Of a DNA stretch of 64,000 nucleotides, positions 10,243 through 20,419 are shown one piece after another (the stretch's first letter is position 1; each line of letters begins with the position of its first letter). Made by a program: the position numbers and the translations under genes. The notes beneath the pieces are model-generated. The model did no database searches. It worked only from the letters and a program-made list of their open reading frames with translations, and was not told the origin of the DNA. Source of the DNA: CAVTYH01 sp963738835 (lineage in GTDB: Bacteria > Planctomycetota > Planctomycetia > Pirellulales > JADZDJ01). The stretch covers positions 310,001-374,000 of the forward strand of contig CAVTYH010000005.1 of assembly GCA_963738835.1 (NCBI GenBank). The letters run 5' to 3'.

Positions 10243-11514
10243 TTACTCGACGGCCGCCGTTTCTGCTTTCATTTCGTCCATCAGGCGAAACACTTCTTCG
10301 AATTTGCCGTCCACAAACAGGTCGCCGATCAACAAATCGGTCAGATGGCCTTTGAATTGCGGATGACGACGGACGAAGCGTCCGAAGCTGAAGCCGTCGT
10401 AGAATTCGCATACCAACCGCCGCATGCGATCCATGCCACGGGTAAACTCAGCCTCCCATTTGCCGAGTTGTGCGCCCGACGTGTCGCCTTTGGTTAGACC
10501 TTCAGCCACAGCGTCGGCAGCCAGCGACGCCGATTTCAAAGCCAATAGCACGCCCGATGAATACAGTGGATCGAGGAACCCATATGCATCGCCTACCAGT
10601 ACCCAACCGTCGCCGGCAGCGCGTCGAGAGCGATACGAATACTCTTTGGCAGCGTAGAACTGATCGGCCCGCGTGGCGTTAGCAATGCGCAACTGCACGC
10701 CAGGACATCGGGCAACCTCTTCAAAATAAATCGATTCGTGATCTTTGGTCAGTCGGTTGCGAAACAAGTAATCGTCCGCTGCCACGACACCCACACTGAT
10801 AATGTCGTCGTGCAACGGGATGTACCAGAACCAACCTTTTTTGTCTTTCACCTGGATCACGAGCGTGGCGCCTTCATCTTTGCCTACGTCACGCTGGGCA
10901 CCTTTCCAGTAAGTCCAAAGCGCTGCCTTTTTCAAAACGGGATCCCAGTCGCGCAGACCTAATCGGCTCATGATGAGAGAGCTTTGCCCGCTGGCGTCGA
11001 CGACCACATCGGCGGGAACTTCGCGCTGCTGGCCGTTAACGTCTTGAATTCGTACGCCGACGGCGCACTCGTGGTCAAACAATACTTCCAGCACGCGCAC
11101 ACCTTCTTGCACATCGACGCCATGCTCCCGCGCATTCTCTAGCATCAACTGATCAAACTCGCTGCGGCTTACTTGCCACGTTTGAGAAGATTCGTGCGGT
11201 TTGTTGTCCCAAAAATAAAACGGCTCTGATAGTTTCCCTTTTTCGGTGATGAACTGCACGCTGTACTTCTTGACGAAGTGGCTGCCGCGCAGTTTCTCGA
11301 TCATCCCCAAACGCTTGAGAACCCAGAATGTTTCCGGAATCAAGGATTCGCCAATGTGAAATCGCGGAAACCGCTCTCGCTCGAACAGCGTTACCTGATG
11401 ACCGTGTTGAGAAAGCAATGCCGCGGCCGTCGATCCGGCCGGACCTCCACCGATGACAACTACTTTATGAGGCGCGCTGAACAAACGCACGTACGGGTTC
11501 AAATTGTTAGCCAT
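10243..11514 (-). CDS. FAD-dependent oxidoreductase, flavin-dependent halogenase/geranylgeranyl-reductase-like
   Basis: 423 residues. An N-terminal Rossmann motif (VVVIGGGPAGSTAAALLSQHG) is followed by FERERFPRFHIGESLIP, VSRSEFDQLMLENA, DVVVDASGQSS, GWFWYIPLHDDIISVGVV and GDAYGFLDPLYSSGVLLALK. WFWYIP resembles the WxWxIP motif of flavin-dependent halogenases, and GESLIP is typical of the halogenase/reductase branch. No flavin reductase, polyketide or other secondary-metabolite gene is nearby, so halogenation is not supported by context; reduction of an isoprenoid or quinone is equally possible. Family assignment is firm, the reaction is not. Confidence 0.85.
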   Translation of the reverse strand: MANNLNPYVRLFSAPHKVVVIGGGPAGSTAAALLSQHGHQVTLFERERFPRFHIGESLIPETFWVLKRLGMIEKLRGSHFVKKYSVQFITEKGKLSEPFYFWDNKPHESSQTWQVSRSEFDQLMLENAREHGVDVQEGVRVLEVLFDHECAVGVRIQDVNGQQREVPADVVVDASGQSSLIMSRLGLRDWDPVLKKAALWTYWKGAQRDVGKDEGATLVIQVKDKKGWFWYIPLHDDIISVGVVAADDYLFRNRLTKDHESIYFEEVARCPGVQLRIANATRADQFYAAKEYSYRSRRAAGDGWVLVGDAYGFLDPLYSSGVLLALKSASLAADAVAEGLTKGDTSGAQLGKWEAEFTRGMDRMRRLVCEFYDGFSFGRFVRRHPQFKGHLTDLLIGDLFVDGKFEEVFRLMDEMKAETAAVE

Positions 11515-11709
11515 ATTCTCGGTGGGATTATGTCACTTCCAGTTGTCAGCGTATCCAACCCGATAACAGTCGTCAACACAACTGTCGTTACAACAATTTA
11601 TTTGCGGGGCCGCAAACTCTCGCTGGAAATAGACCTAAATCATCCAATTCTGCTCAGTTAGACCAATCTACTTCGCATAGCGTATAATGCAGCGGACATT
11701 TACTCTCCC

Positions 11710-12099
11710 ATGCAAACTGCATTGCATCGCTGTGCTGTTGGACTGGTGCTGGTCGGCAATCTTGTGACCGGCGATGGTTTTGAATGCGCAAGTACAGGTC
11801 GACCAGCAGTTCAGAATCAACACGGCCAAGCCCAAAAGTGCTGCTGTGTTGGAAATTCGGGACGATGTCGCTGTGTGTCGTGCGGTTACCGATCATCGAT
11901 ACCGAGAGATCGAAACAGAAGAGCAGATGACACCAGCAATTCAGGCAATCGCGCTGTAAAATCGATCGCCTTAGCGTCGCTGTCAGTCGTCTCGCCGAAT
12001 GCAGCTTCTGGCGGCAATCTCGCGGCGGCTTTCGCTCACCGCGGAACCGTGCTTTCGGTTCCGACTTTGCAAGTTCAGCACGTGCGGATTCAAACCTGA
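11710..12099 (+). CDS. Possible small secreted Cys-rich protein upstream of the metal-efflux genes
   Basis: The frame opens MQTALHRCAVGLVLVGNLVT, a plausible hydrophobic export segment, and contains a Cys-rich patch (KCCCVGNSGRCRCVSCG) and a hydrophobic C-terminal part. No Shine-Dalgarno is clear and I recognise no family. Its place just before cusB and its cysteines suggest a metal-related role, but it could be a chance frame or a frame-damaged gene. The rest of 11515-12271 shows nothing else I can support. Confidence 0.3.
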   Translation: MQTALHRCAVGLVLVGNLVTGDGFECASTGRPAVQNQHGQAQKCCCVGNSGRCRCVSCGYRSSIPRDRNRRADDTSNSGNRAVKSIALASLSVVSPNAASGGNLAAAFAHRGTVLSVPTLQVQHVRIQT

Positions 12100-12271
12100 T
12101 CCGCCTTCTATACCACCCGTGCGCGCGGTAATTCGGCTTATCCGTGCGCTAGCGGCGCTGTACACACCACAACTCGTTCTTTCCGATCGAGTGATTCAAC
12201 AGCTGGGCCTCAAAGTTTTTACTTGAGGCGGTTTCCCGCAAACTTCTTCGCATTGATATCCGAGAATTTTT

Positions 12272-14215
12272 ATGTCGAACGATACAGAACTCGCCAAATC
12301 GACCATATCCGAAACGGGAATGGAAGCTCCATCAAATCCCCAGTCTAAAAGATCTGGCTGGCAACGCATCAAGTTCATTTTGCAAGCCGTCGAGGTGCGG
12401 CTGCGATTCATCGTCATCCTGGTCGGCCTGGGGCTAGCGATCGCTTATTGGGACACAATCCAGAATTATTGGGATCGCTGGACTAGGCCACATCTTGCGG
12501 CCGCAGAAGAGAGCGGCATCGAATATTACTGCCCGATGCACCCCAGCGTGGTGCGGGCGAGCCTCGATCCCGGTGGCAAAATTCCCAACTGCCCCATCTG
12601 CGGAATGCCTCTTTCGAAACGTGCAAAAGGTGAGAAGCCAACGCTGCCGGGTGGCGTTGTGGCCCGCGTGCAGCTCTCACCGGAGCGAATTCAGATGGCT
12701 GGCATCACGACGGAAGTGGTCGATTACCGGCCGCTGGTCAAAGAAATTCGCACTGTCGGGTTTGTCGATTACGACGAGAGCAAACTTTCGAAAATTGTTT
12801 CCCGCGTGAAAGGATTTGTCGAAAAACTGTACGTCGATAAGACGTTCACAACCGTCAAAGAAGATGAACCGCTTGCCGAGTTGTATAGCCCTGAAATTTA
12901 CAGCAGCGTGCAAGAACTGTTGCTGGCCAAAAAATTCAACGATGGCAAACTGCTGGACAGCGGTCGGGAACGTTTACAGCTATTTGGTATTGGCGATCAG
13001 GAAATCGAGGAGCTGCTGAAATCAAATCAGGCTGTGCCACGGGTGATTATCCGTTCGCCGCGCTCCGGCCATGTGATCGACAAGAACATTATAGCGGGCG
13101 CAGCGGTTGAGCCGGGGATGATGCTTTTCGAAGTAGCCGATCTTTCGACGGTTTGGATCGAAGGCGAAGTCTTTGAAAAAGATTTGTCGATGTTGCACGC
13201 CGGCCAAGAAATCGAAGCAACGGTTGACGCCATGCCGGGAGAGGTATTTCACGGCCAGGTGTCACTCGTGCATCCGCATTTAGAAACCGCCACGCGAACC
13301 AACAAGATTCGGATGACACTGACCAATCCCGATCACAAGTTACGGCCTGGCATGTTCGCTACAGTCACTGTTAGGACACCGATTGTTCAATCGGAGCCCT
13401 TTCACACGGCGATTGAAGCCATCCGCCGTGGACCGCAAGCAATCGACGACGAGTCGCTCATCGCGTTTCAGAAATTCTGCCCCGTGACCGGCCGAGCACT
13501 CGGCAGCATGGGCAAACCCATTAAAGTCGAGGCCGATTCAAAAACAGTCTTTCTGTGCTGCGAAGGTTGCAGGGAGTCGTTTGAAAAGAAACCGGCCGAA
13601 TTTGTTGCCAAGCTCGCGGCTCCACCGGCTGATGCCGTGTTGGCGGTGCCGGAACAGGCGGTGATCGATACGGGAACGCAAAAGCTGGTGTATGTCGAAC
13701 GCGATCCGGGTGTGTTCGAAGGCGTAGAGGTGACGCTAGGGCCGCGCAGCGGCGGATTTTATTCAGTCGTCAATGGTCTCGCGCGTGGTGATCGAGTTGC
13801 AGCAGCCGGTGCATTCTTGGTCGATGCCGAGACACGACTGAATCCGGCAGCCTCTGCCGAGTATTTCGGGGCAAGCGGCTCGACAACGAGCAATTCAGCG
13901 ACGACTGTGATGCCACCGAGCACGGCAAGCACGTCTAAAAGCACTGTCCAGCCAGCCAACTCGCGTTCTTTCAAGTTCACCGAAGAACAATTGAAAAATC
14001 TGGCGAAGCTGTCACCAACCGATCGACAAGCAGCCATTGAACAAGGCAAATGCCCTATCACCGATCAGGTGCTCGGCTCGATGGGCAAGCCTGAAAAGAT
14101 TGAACTCGATGGTCGCACAGTATTTCTCTGCTGCGAAGGTTGTCGACAGGAAGCACTCAAAAAGAAAGACGAGGTGCTAAAGAAGATAGCCACACCGAAA
14201 AACGCGCCGAACTGA
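12272..14215 (+). CDS. cusB: CusB-type efflux RND periplasmic adaptor with extra metal-binding domains
   Basis: 647 residues, larger than typical CusB. One membrane segment lies near residues 44-62 (RFIVILVGLGLAIAYW). Next is a heavy-metal-binding domain, YYCPMHPSV with PNCPICGMPLSKR. The adaptor core follows: barrel-sandwich start VVDYRPLVKEIRTVGFVDYD, VKGFVEKLYVDKTF, VIDKNIIAGAAVEPGMMLFE, VWIEGEVFEKDLSML and LRPGMFATVTV. Two similar modules with CPVTGRALGSMGKP...VFLCCEGC and CPITDQVLGSMGKP...VFLCCEGC are present, one inside the adaptor C-terminal half and one at the very end after a Ser/Thr linker. These look like YHS-like metal modules. Adjacent cusA 100 bases downstream makes a Cu(I)/Ag(I)-type or broader heavy-metal efflux system likely. 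Confidence 0.88.
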   Translation: MSNDTELAKSTISETGMEAPSNPQSKRSGWQRIKFILQAVEVRLRFIVILVGLGLAIAYWDTIQNYWDRWTRPHLAAAEESGIEYYCPMHPSVVRASLDPGGKIPNCPICGMPLSKRAKGEKPTLPGGVVARVQLSPERIQMAGITTEVVDYRPLVKEIRTVGFVDYDESKLSKIVSRVKGFVEKLYVDKTFTTVKEDEPLAELYSPEIYSSVQELLLAKKFNDGKLLDSGRERLQLFGIGDQEIEELLKSNQAVPRVIIRSPRSGHVIDKNIIAGAAVEPGMMLFEVADLSTVWIEGEVFEKDLSMLHAGQEIEATVDAMPGEVFHGQVSLVHPHLETATRTNKIRMTLTNPDHKLRPGMFATVTVRTPIVQSEPFHTAIEAIRRGPQAIDDESLIAFQKFCPVTGRALGSMGKPIKVEADSKTVFLCCEGCRESFEKKPAEFVAKLAAPPADAVLAVPEQAVIDTGTQKLVYVERDPGVFEGVEVTLGPRSGGFYSVVNGLARGDRVAAAGAFLVDAETRLNPAASAEYFGASGSTTSNSATTVMPPSTASTSKSTVQPANSRSFKFTEEQLKNLAKLSPTDRQAAIEQGKCPITDQVLGSMGKPEKIELDGRTVFLCCEGCRQEALKKKDEVLKKIATPKNAPN

Positions 14216-14256
14216 ATCATGAACTCCTACTGAATTATTCACCGCTATTGTAAGTC

Positions 14257-14275
14257 CAGGGGTTGCAATCCCCTG
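14257..14275. repeat. Short perfect palindrome between cusB and cusA
   Basis: CAGGGG-TTGCAAT-CCCCTG forms a six-bp stem; the TTGCAA of the loop is itself palindromic. No T-run follows, so it is more likely a dispersed repeat or mRNA-processing hairpin than a terminator. Confidence 0.5.
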
Positions 14276-14316
14276 CGTTTCAAAGGACTCGCCATTTTAC
14301 TTGCAGGTGATCAGCC

Positions 14317-17300
14317 ATGATCGAAAAAATCATCGCGTATTCCATTCGCAATCCGTTTGTGGTGATTGCGTTTTCGCTGGCTGTGGCGGTCATCGGCGTG
14401 TACGCCATGTTTCGCACACCAATCGATGCTATCCCCGACCTCAGCGAAAACCAGGTGATTGTCTTCGCCGATTGGATGGGACGCAGTCGCGCGAGGTTGA
14501 AGATCAGGTCACTTATCCACTCAGTGTGAATTTGCAGGGACTTGCCGGAGTGAAGGCGATTCGTGCAACCAGCGAATTCGGCTTCTCGATGATCAATATC
14601 ATTTTCGAGGACAAAATTGATGTTTACTTCGCACGTAATCGAGTGCTTGAGCGACTTTCCATCGCCGAAACGTTTTTACCGCCTGGCGTAAAACCGTATT
14701 TGGCGCCCGACTCGACCGCCCTGGGGCAGATTTTTTGGTACACGGTGGAAGGCGATGGCTATGACGCAGGTCGTTTGCGGGCTGTCCAAGATTGGTTCGT
14801 GCGTTATCAGCTGCAAAGCGTGCCGGGCGTGGCAGAAGTTGCGAGCGTTGGGGGTTTTCCGATCGAGTATCAAATCGACGTCGATCCCAACCGACTGCGC
14901 AGCTTATGGCGTGACATTGGGCGAACTGTATTCAGCGGTGGCTCGATCGAATTCCGCGGTCGGTGGCCGGGTACTGCAAAAAGGCGGGTCGGAATACCTG
15001 ATCCGCAGCGTGGGCTGGATTCAATCGCTGGCGGACGTGGAAAAGATCGTCGTCAAGAGCGTCAACGGAACGCCGATCTATGTTTCCAATATCGCTAGCG
15101 TGCAGTTTGGATCGGCAGCCCGCCGAACCAGTTTGGAAAAAAATGGCAACGAGGTCGTCGGTGGCGTGGTTTTGATGCGGTACGGCGAAAATCCGCTGGA
15201 AATTACAGAGCGAATCAAAAACAAAATCGTGCAACTGCAGGCCGGCTTGCCGGAAGGGGTGCGCATTGTGCCGTTCTACGATCGGACGCGACTGATCGAA
15301 GCCGCGATCGGTACGGTCTCGCACACGGTGCTGGAAGAAATGCTGGTCGCCAGTGCCGCAGTGATTTTGGTGATGTGGCATTTTCGTGGTGCCCTCATCA
15401 TTTGCCTGACGTTGCCGATGGCCGTCTTGTTCTCGTTCATTTTGATGCGCTGGCTGAACATCCCGTCCAACATCATGTCGCTCTCAGGCATCGCGATATC
15501 GATCGGGGTGCTCGTCGATGCATCAATCGTGATGGTCGATCAAGGTGTCCACACGTTGTACGAACGGTTCGGCAATTCGCGCATCAACGGCGATACTTGT
15601 GATTTGCTGCAACCGGCGTTGCAAACCGTGGGGCGGCCGATTTTCTTTGCGATGCTGATCATGGTACTCGGCTTCGTTCCTGTTTTTTGCGCTTTCAGGC
15701 ATGGAAGGCCGGATGTTTCACCCACTGGCCTACACGAAGACGTTTGCCTTGGTTGGCATCTCGATTCTGGCCATCACTTTGGTCCCGGCGCTGATTCCGA
15801 AGCTGATTCGCGGCCGAGTGCGGCATGAAGAAGACAACTGGTTGGTGCGGCGCATGATCGAGATTTATCGGCCAGCGCTCAATTATTTGATGGATCATCC
15901 GTGGCCGATCGTATGGATCACCGCGGTAATTTTCATTGTCGGGTTCACTGCGGGGATTCAAAACGATGTAATTCGCCGGGCAGTTCTGGCGGTCGTCTTC
16001 CTGTCATGCTTATGGTCGACCCGCGGCTGGTTGGGACGCACGCTGATGGTCGGCAGTCTTGCAGTAGTCGCACTGGTGGCTCAACAGCGTATGACGCCGC
16101 TAGGGAGCGAATTCATGCCGTCGCTCGATGAAGGCACAATTCTCGACATGCCCATCACCATTCCGCGAGCCAGCGTCACCGAAGCGGCCGACGATTTGAA
16201 AGCCCGTGACGCCATGCTGCGGACGTTCCCGGAAGTCAAGTCGGTTGTGGGAAAGGCAGGTCGCGCGGAAACGCCGACCGATCCATCACCACCCGACATG
16301 GTGGAAACAGTGGTGAACTTGCGACCGCGCGAGTATTGGCCCAAGCGAGATCTGCGGTACAACGATGCGGTGGCGGAAACGAATCGAGTGATGGAATTGC
16401 TGGAAAGTCAGGGATTCTTAAAATCAGTCGGAGATGATGAAGCTCGCACGAAATTCATTAACGAAGCCACGATGCACGTCGTGACAGGTTTCGATCGCTC
16501 GATGCGTAGTTTGGCTTTGGAACGCATTCGACAATTTGAGGCTGAAGAAGGGACTGTCCTCACGCATTTCGCAACGCGCCAAGTTGTAGATATGTTCCAA
16601 GCAAACGGCAAATTACTTAAGCCGATAACCGATGCCGAAATCGACAAAGTCGCGAACGAATTGTCCCCCCAGTTCGGGTCCCGCCTGGTGATTCAGCCCG
16701 ACGTCGTGCTGGCCACGAAGTTTGCTCAAACAGTGTCTCAACATCTTGAAATCGTGGGCGCCGTGAAGCGCGATGCAACTCTATTTCAACTCGAACCGGG
16801 CATGTTCGTCAGTTTGTTGGAAACCGCACAGGATTGGTTGGGGCAACAACCGAAAACATTTTTTAGTCGATTGTTGCAGCAAATCGAAGATCGCGGACAT
16901 CACGATTGGATGGCACGGATCAAAACATTGAACTGGGAGCTGATTGATGAAGCCGCTAGGCTGTACGTGCATGACGTAATCGATCAGACGCGGGCCCAAG
17001 CCATGAAAGACGGACTGTGGCCGGAATCGACGAACGACGTTCTGGTCTCCGGAAAACTTGGCGAACTCGAAAAACAACTCCGCGAAAACTTCGCTGATCG
17101 ATTGTTTTTGTGGCGGAAGACCACCACTGGATTGAACACGGAGTTGAATTCGACCATCGACATGCCCGGCTGGGGCAACATTTGGACGCAGCCAATTATC
17201 AATCGCGTCAACATGCTAGCCACAGGGGTACGGACACAGGTCGGCGTCAAAGTCTACGGCAAAGATTTGCAGGACATCCAGCACTCATCGCAGCAGATTG

Positions 17301-18541
17301 CAGATGTTATCAAAACAATCCGGGGAGCTGCGGATGTCACGCCGGAGCAGATCGTAGGGGAAGCCTATTTGGAAATCGACATCGACCGTGAAAGGGCGGC
17401 GCGCTACGGACTGGGCGTTGGCGATATTCAGGATGTTATCGAAATTGCTCTCGGCGGCCGCATCATCACCACCACCGTCGAAGGCCGGGAGCGATTCCCT
17501 GTACGGATTCGTTACGCACGGGCGTTTCGCGAAGACGAAGAGTCGGTGAAGAATTTGCTGATTAGCGCTCCCGGCGGAACCGCCGATTCCAGCGCTGTGG
17601 CCAGCAGTATGGGCGGATCGAGCAGCGCACCGACCGGCAATAGTTCAGCAACCGCTTCGTCTGCGCCGGGCTCAACATCGACGGCCGCTCGCCCCAGCGG
17701 CAGTGGTGGAGCGCAACCGATGCAGATTCCCTTATCGATGGTGGCCGACGTGAAGATTGTCGAAGGCCCGTCGATGATCAAAAGCGAAAACGGATTGTTG
17801 CGATCATATGTGCAATTAAACGTGCATGACCGCGACATGATCGGTTTTGTCGACGAGGCCCGACGTGCCGTGGAAGAGCAAGTGAAACTGCCGGCGGGTA
17901 TGTATTTGGAATGGTCGGGCGAATTCGAACATCAACTGCACGCCCGGCGGACGCTGACAATAATTCTGCCGATTGTGATGCTGGTGATCTTTGTGTTGCT
18001 TTATGTCACCTATCACGACCTCGCCGACACTTTGTTGGTTTTGCTGCTGGCGGTTCCCGGTGCGGTGGCTGGTGGCATGTTGTTCCAGTATTTGTTTGGC
18101 TTCCCATTCACCGTGGCCGTGTGGGTGGGATATATCGCCTGCTTCGGCCTGGCAACGCAAAGTGGGTTGGTAATGCTTGTGTACCTTCGCGGAGCCATCG
18201 ATCGGCGGGGCGGTTTGGAAAACATCCACTCGTTGGCCGAACTGCGGGCGGCCATCATGGATGGCGCGGTCCATCGCACACGGCCCAAACTGCTAACCGA
18301 AACGACTACCATTGTTGGGCTATCGCCAATGCTTTGGGCACACGGCACTGGTGCGGAAATCATGCAACCGATGGCCGCTCCTGTGCTGGGAGGATTATTG
18401 GTTTCTGACGAGATTATCGATCTGCTGTTGCCGGTGCTGTTTTACCGCATTCGCTCCTGGCGGTGGAGAAAGTTGCACGAGGAGCACCCCGCATTCAAAT
18501 CGTCCGCCGACGCTGTTGCGGTCGAATCGGTTTTTGCCTGA
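14317..18541 (+). CDS. cusA: CusA-type heavy-metal efflux RND pump, enlarged, three frameshifts
   Basis: Starts MIEKIIAYSIRNPFVVIAF, with typical HME-RND text following: RTPIDAIPDLSENQVIVF, EVEDQVTYPLSVNLQGLAGV, ATSEFGFSMINIIFED, then FVRYQLQSVPGVAEVASVGG, membrane domain MSLSGIAISIGVLVDASIVM, MEGRMFHPLAYTKTFALVG and TVAVWVGYIACFGLATQSG. Frame changes lie near 14474 (one base lost beside CGCGCG), 14897 (one GC lost, giving LRAAYGVTL) and 15688 (extra T in a T run). The reconstructed length is about 1,400 residues against roughly 1,050 for E. coli CusA. The excess is an inserted stretch of about 240 residues (16360-17140) in a periplasmic loop and a Ser/Gly/Ala linker (17570-17720). Inner-membrane pump partnering the upstream adaptor; no TolC-like outer-membrane factor is in the window. 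Confidence 0.9.
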
Positions 18542-18639
18542 CGAGCTGTGAGGCTGAATAGCAAATATAAAATCGCATTCGTGTCGCCTTCCGTCATGGC
18601 AGTCCTGCCGGCACAATGACGACTTTATAGGTTGCGAGC

Positions 18640-20403
18640 ATGGCCGAACCGCAAGATATATGGCGAAGAGCGTGGGGCGGCGCGACCCTGGCATTGCATC
18701 GCGCCAAACACCTCGGCTGGGCCGATCTGCTGGTCGCGGCCGGCATTGTCGGGTTGATCTTCGTCATTATTCAATTAGCAATTCAATGGACTTCGCCACA
18801 CGAGTTGCATCGCACGAGCGTTGAAATCGATCTTTCCCCACTGGCGCTGCCACGGTACACCTTGTTTTCTCTCGCTCGGGGCCTGGCAGCGTATTGCATT
18901 TCACTCGCATTTACTCTGGTCTATGGATTCTGGGCCGCTAAAGACCAGGTTGCCGGGCGCGTGCTGATTCCGCTGCTCGATATCTTGCAGAGCATTCCGG
19001 TTTTGGCGTTCTTGCCCGGCTTGCTGCTCGGCCTTGAAGCGGCATTTCCAACCAACAATTTCGGCATGGAGCTGGCTGCGACGCTAATGATCTTCACCGG
19101 TCAGGCGTGGAACATGACGTTTAGTTTCTACCATTCGCTGCGATCAGTGCCGCAAGATCAGCAAGATGCAGCCACGGCTTACCACTTCAGTTGGTGGCAG
19201 CGATTGAAATGGGTGGAACTGCCGTTTTCGACCATGGGTCTGGTCTGGAACAGCATGATGAGCATGGCAGGCGGATGGTTTTTTCTGATGATCGCGGAAA
19301 CCTATCGGCTGAATGATTGCGATTTTCGATTGCCAGGCATCGGCTCTTACATGCAATCGGCCGTCGATGCCGGACGAATCGATGCAATGGTGTGGGCCAT
19401 GTTGGCCATGCTGATCATGATCGTCGGGCTCGATCAGTTGCTATGGCGTCCAGTGGTCGTATCGGCGCAGAAGTTTCGCGTCGAGGAAGGCGGCTCGCAG
19501 CCAATGATGACGTCTTGGTTTTTGAATTGGCTGCGCCGATCCCGCTTGTTACGGATCATGCATGGGGTGTCAGTCCGAATTATCCGTCGTGAACAAGCGA
19601 AGAGGAAGCTGGCGATAAAGCCGGTTCCTGTCGAAACGACGCCAACCCGGCGGTGGGGAACGGCGATTTCAATTTCCGCCTTTGCAATTCTTTTGGGGCT
19701 GTTGGTCTATGGTGCCTGGCAGCTGACTCATCTGCTGGCCGACGTCACAATTGGCCAGTGGGGCGACACGCTTGTCGCAGCCGTGCTAACTTTGGCAAGA
19801 GTTTTAGTTTCCACTGCGGTCGGCACGCTGTGGACATTGCCAGCCGGGTTGGCAATTGGCTTGTCGCCACGGCTGTCGAGGATTTTTCAACCGATCATCC
19901 AAGTGGCGGCGTCCTTCCCGGCGCCGATGCTGTTTCCATTGATCATCGCTGGATTAGACTGGGCTGGTATCTCTCTGAATTGGGGCTGCATCGTGCTGAT
20001 GCTCATGGGCACACAGTGGTATATCATGTTCAACATCATTGCCGGTGCCATGGCCGTGCCCGCCGATTTGCGCGAAGCTGCATTCAGCTTTCGATTTAGT
20101 CGGTGGCAACAGTTTCGTATACTGTTCTTTCCTGCCGTGTTTCCCTACTTGATCACTGGCTGGGTGACGGCGGCCGGCGGCGCCTGGAATGCCAGCATTG
20201 TGGCTGAATATGTGACGTTCAAAGGACAAGTGCTCGAAGCGCATGGCCTTGGCGGGCAAATCAGTCAGGCCACTGCGGAGGCGAACTTTCACTTGCTCGC
20301 AGCGAGCGTACTTGTGATGGCGGTAGTCGTCGTGTTATTCAATCGGTCGGTCTGGCGGAGGTTGTACGAGCTTGCGGAACGGCGTTACTCACTCAGCAAA
20401 TAA
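18640..20403 (+). CDS. Duplicated ABC transporter permease, NitT/TauT type (COG4986-like)
   Basis: 587 residues with two BPD permease halves in one chain. The first half contains a permease loop at QQDAATAYHFSWWQRLKWVE, the second the matching DLREAAFSFRFSRWQQFRIL, each preceded by several membrane segments (LADLLVAAGIVGLIFVIIQL-type at the N-terminus, SAFAILLGLLVYGAWQL starting half two). SIPVLAFLPGLLLG and FPAPMLFPLIIAGLDW are the equivalent helices of the two halves. The ATPase gene follows 16 bases after the stop, so they form one operon. No substrate-binding protein is encoded here. The substrate class (anions such as nitrate, sulfonate or bicarbonate) is inferred from the family only. 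Confidence 0.88.
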   Translation: MAEPQDIWRRAWGGATLALHRAKHLGWADLLVAAGIVGLIFVIIQLAIQWTSPHELHRTSVEIDLSPLALPRYTLFSLARGLAAYCISLAFTLVYGFWAAKDQVAGRVLIPLLDILQSIPVLAFLPGLLLGLEAAFPTNNFGMELAATLMIFTGQAWNMTFSFYHSLRSVPQDQQDAATAYHFSWWQRLKWVELPFSTMGLVWNSMMSMAGGWFFLMIAETYRLNDCDFRLPGIGSYMQSAVDAGRIDAMVWAMLAMLIMIVGLDQLLWRPVVVSAQKFRVEEGGSQPMMTSWFLNWLRRSRLLRIMHGVSVRIIRREQAKRKLAIKPVPVETTPTRRWGTAISISAFAILLGLLVYGAWQLTHLLADVTIGQWGDTLVAAVLTLARVLVSTAVGTLWTLPAGLAIGLSPRLSRIFQPIIQVAASFPAPMLFPLIIAGLDWAGISLNWGCIVLMLMGTQWYIMFNIIAGAMAVPADLREAAFSFRFSRWQQFRILFFPAVFPYLITGWVTAAGGAWNASIVAEYVTFKGQVLEAHGLGGQISQATAEANFHLLAASVLVMAVVVVLFNRSVWRRLYELAERRYSLSK

Positions 20404-20419
20404 TGAAGTTTGGAGAATG

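Noticed and set aside
14301..15828. Separate short genes of unknown function within the CusA region
   Set aside because: Together they give one continuous CusA sequence when small indels are allowed.
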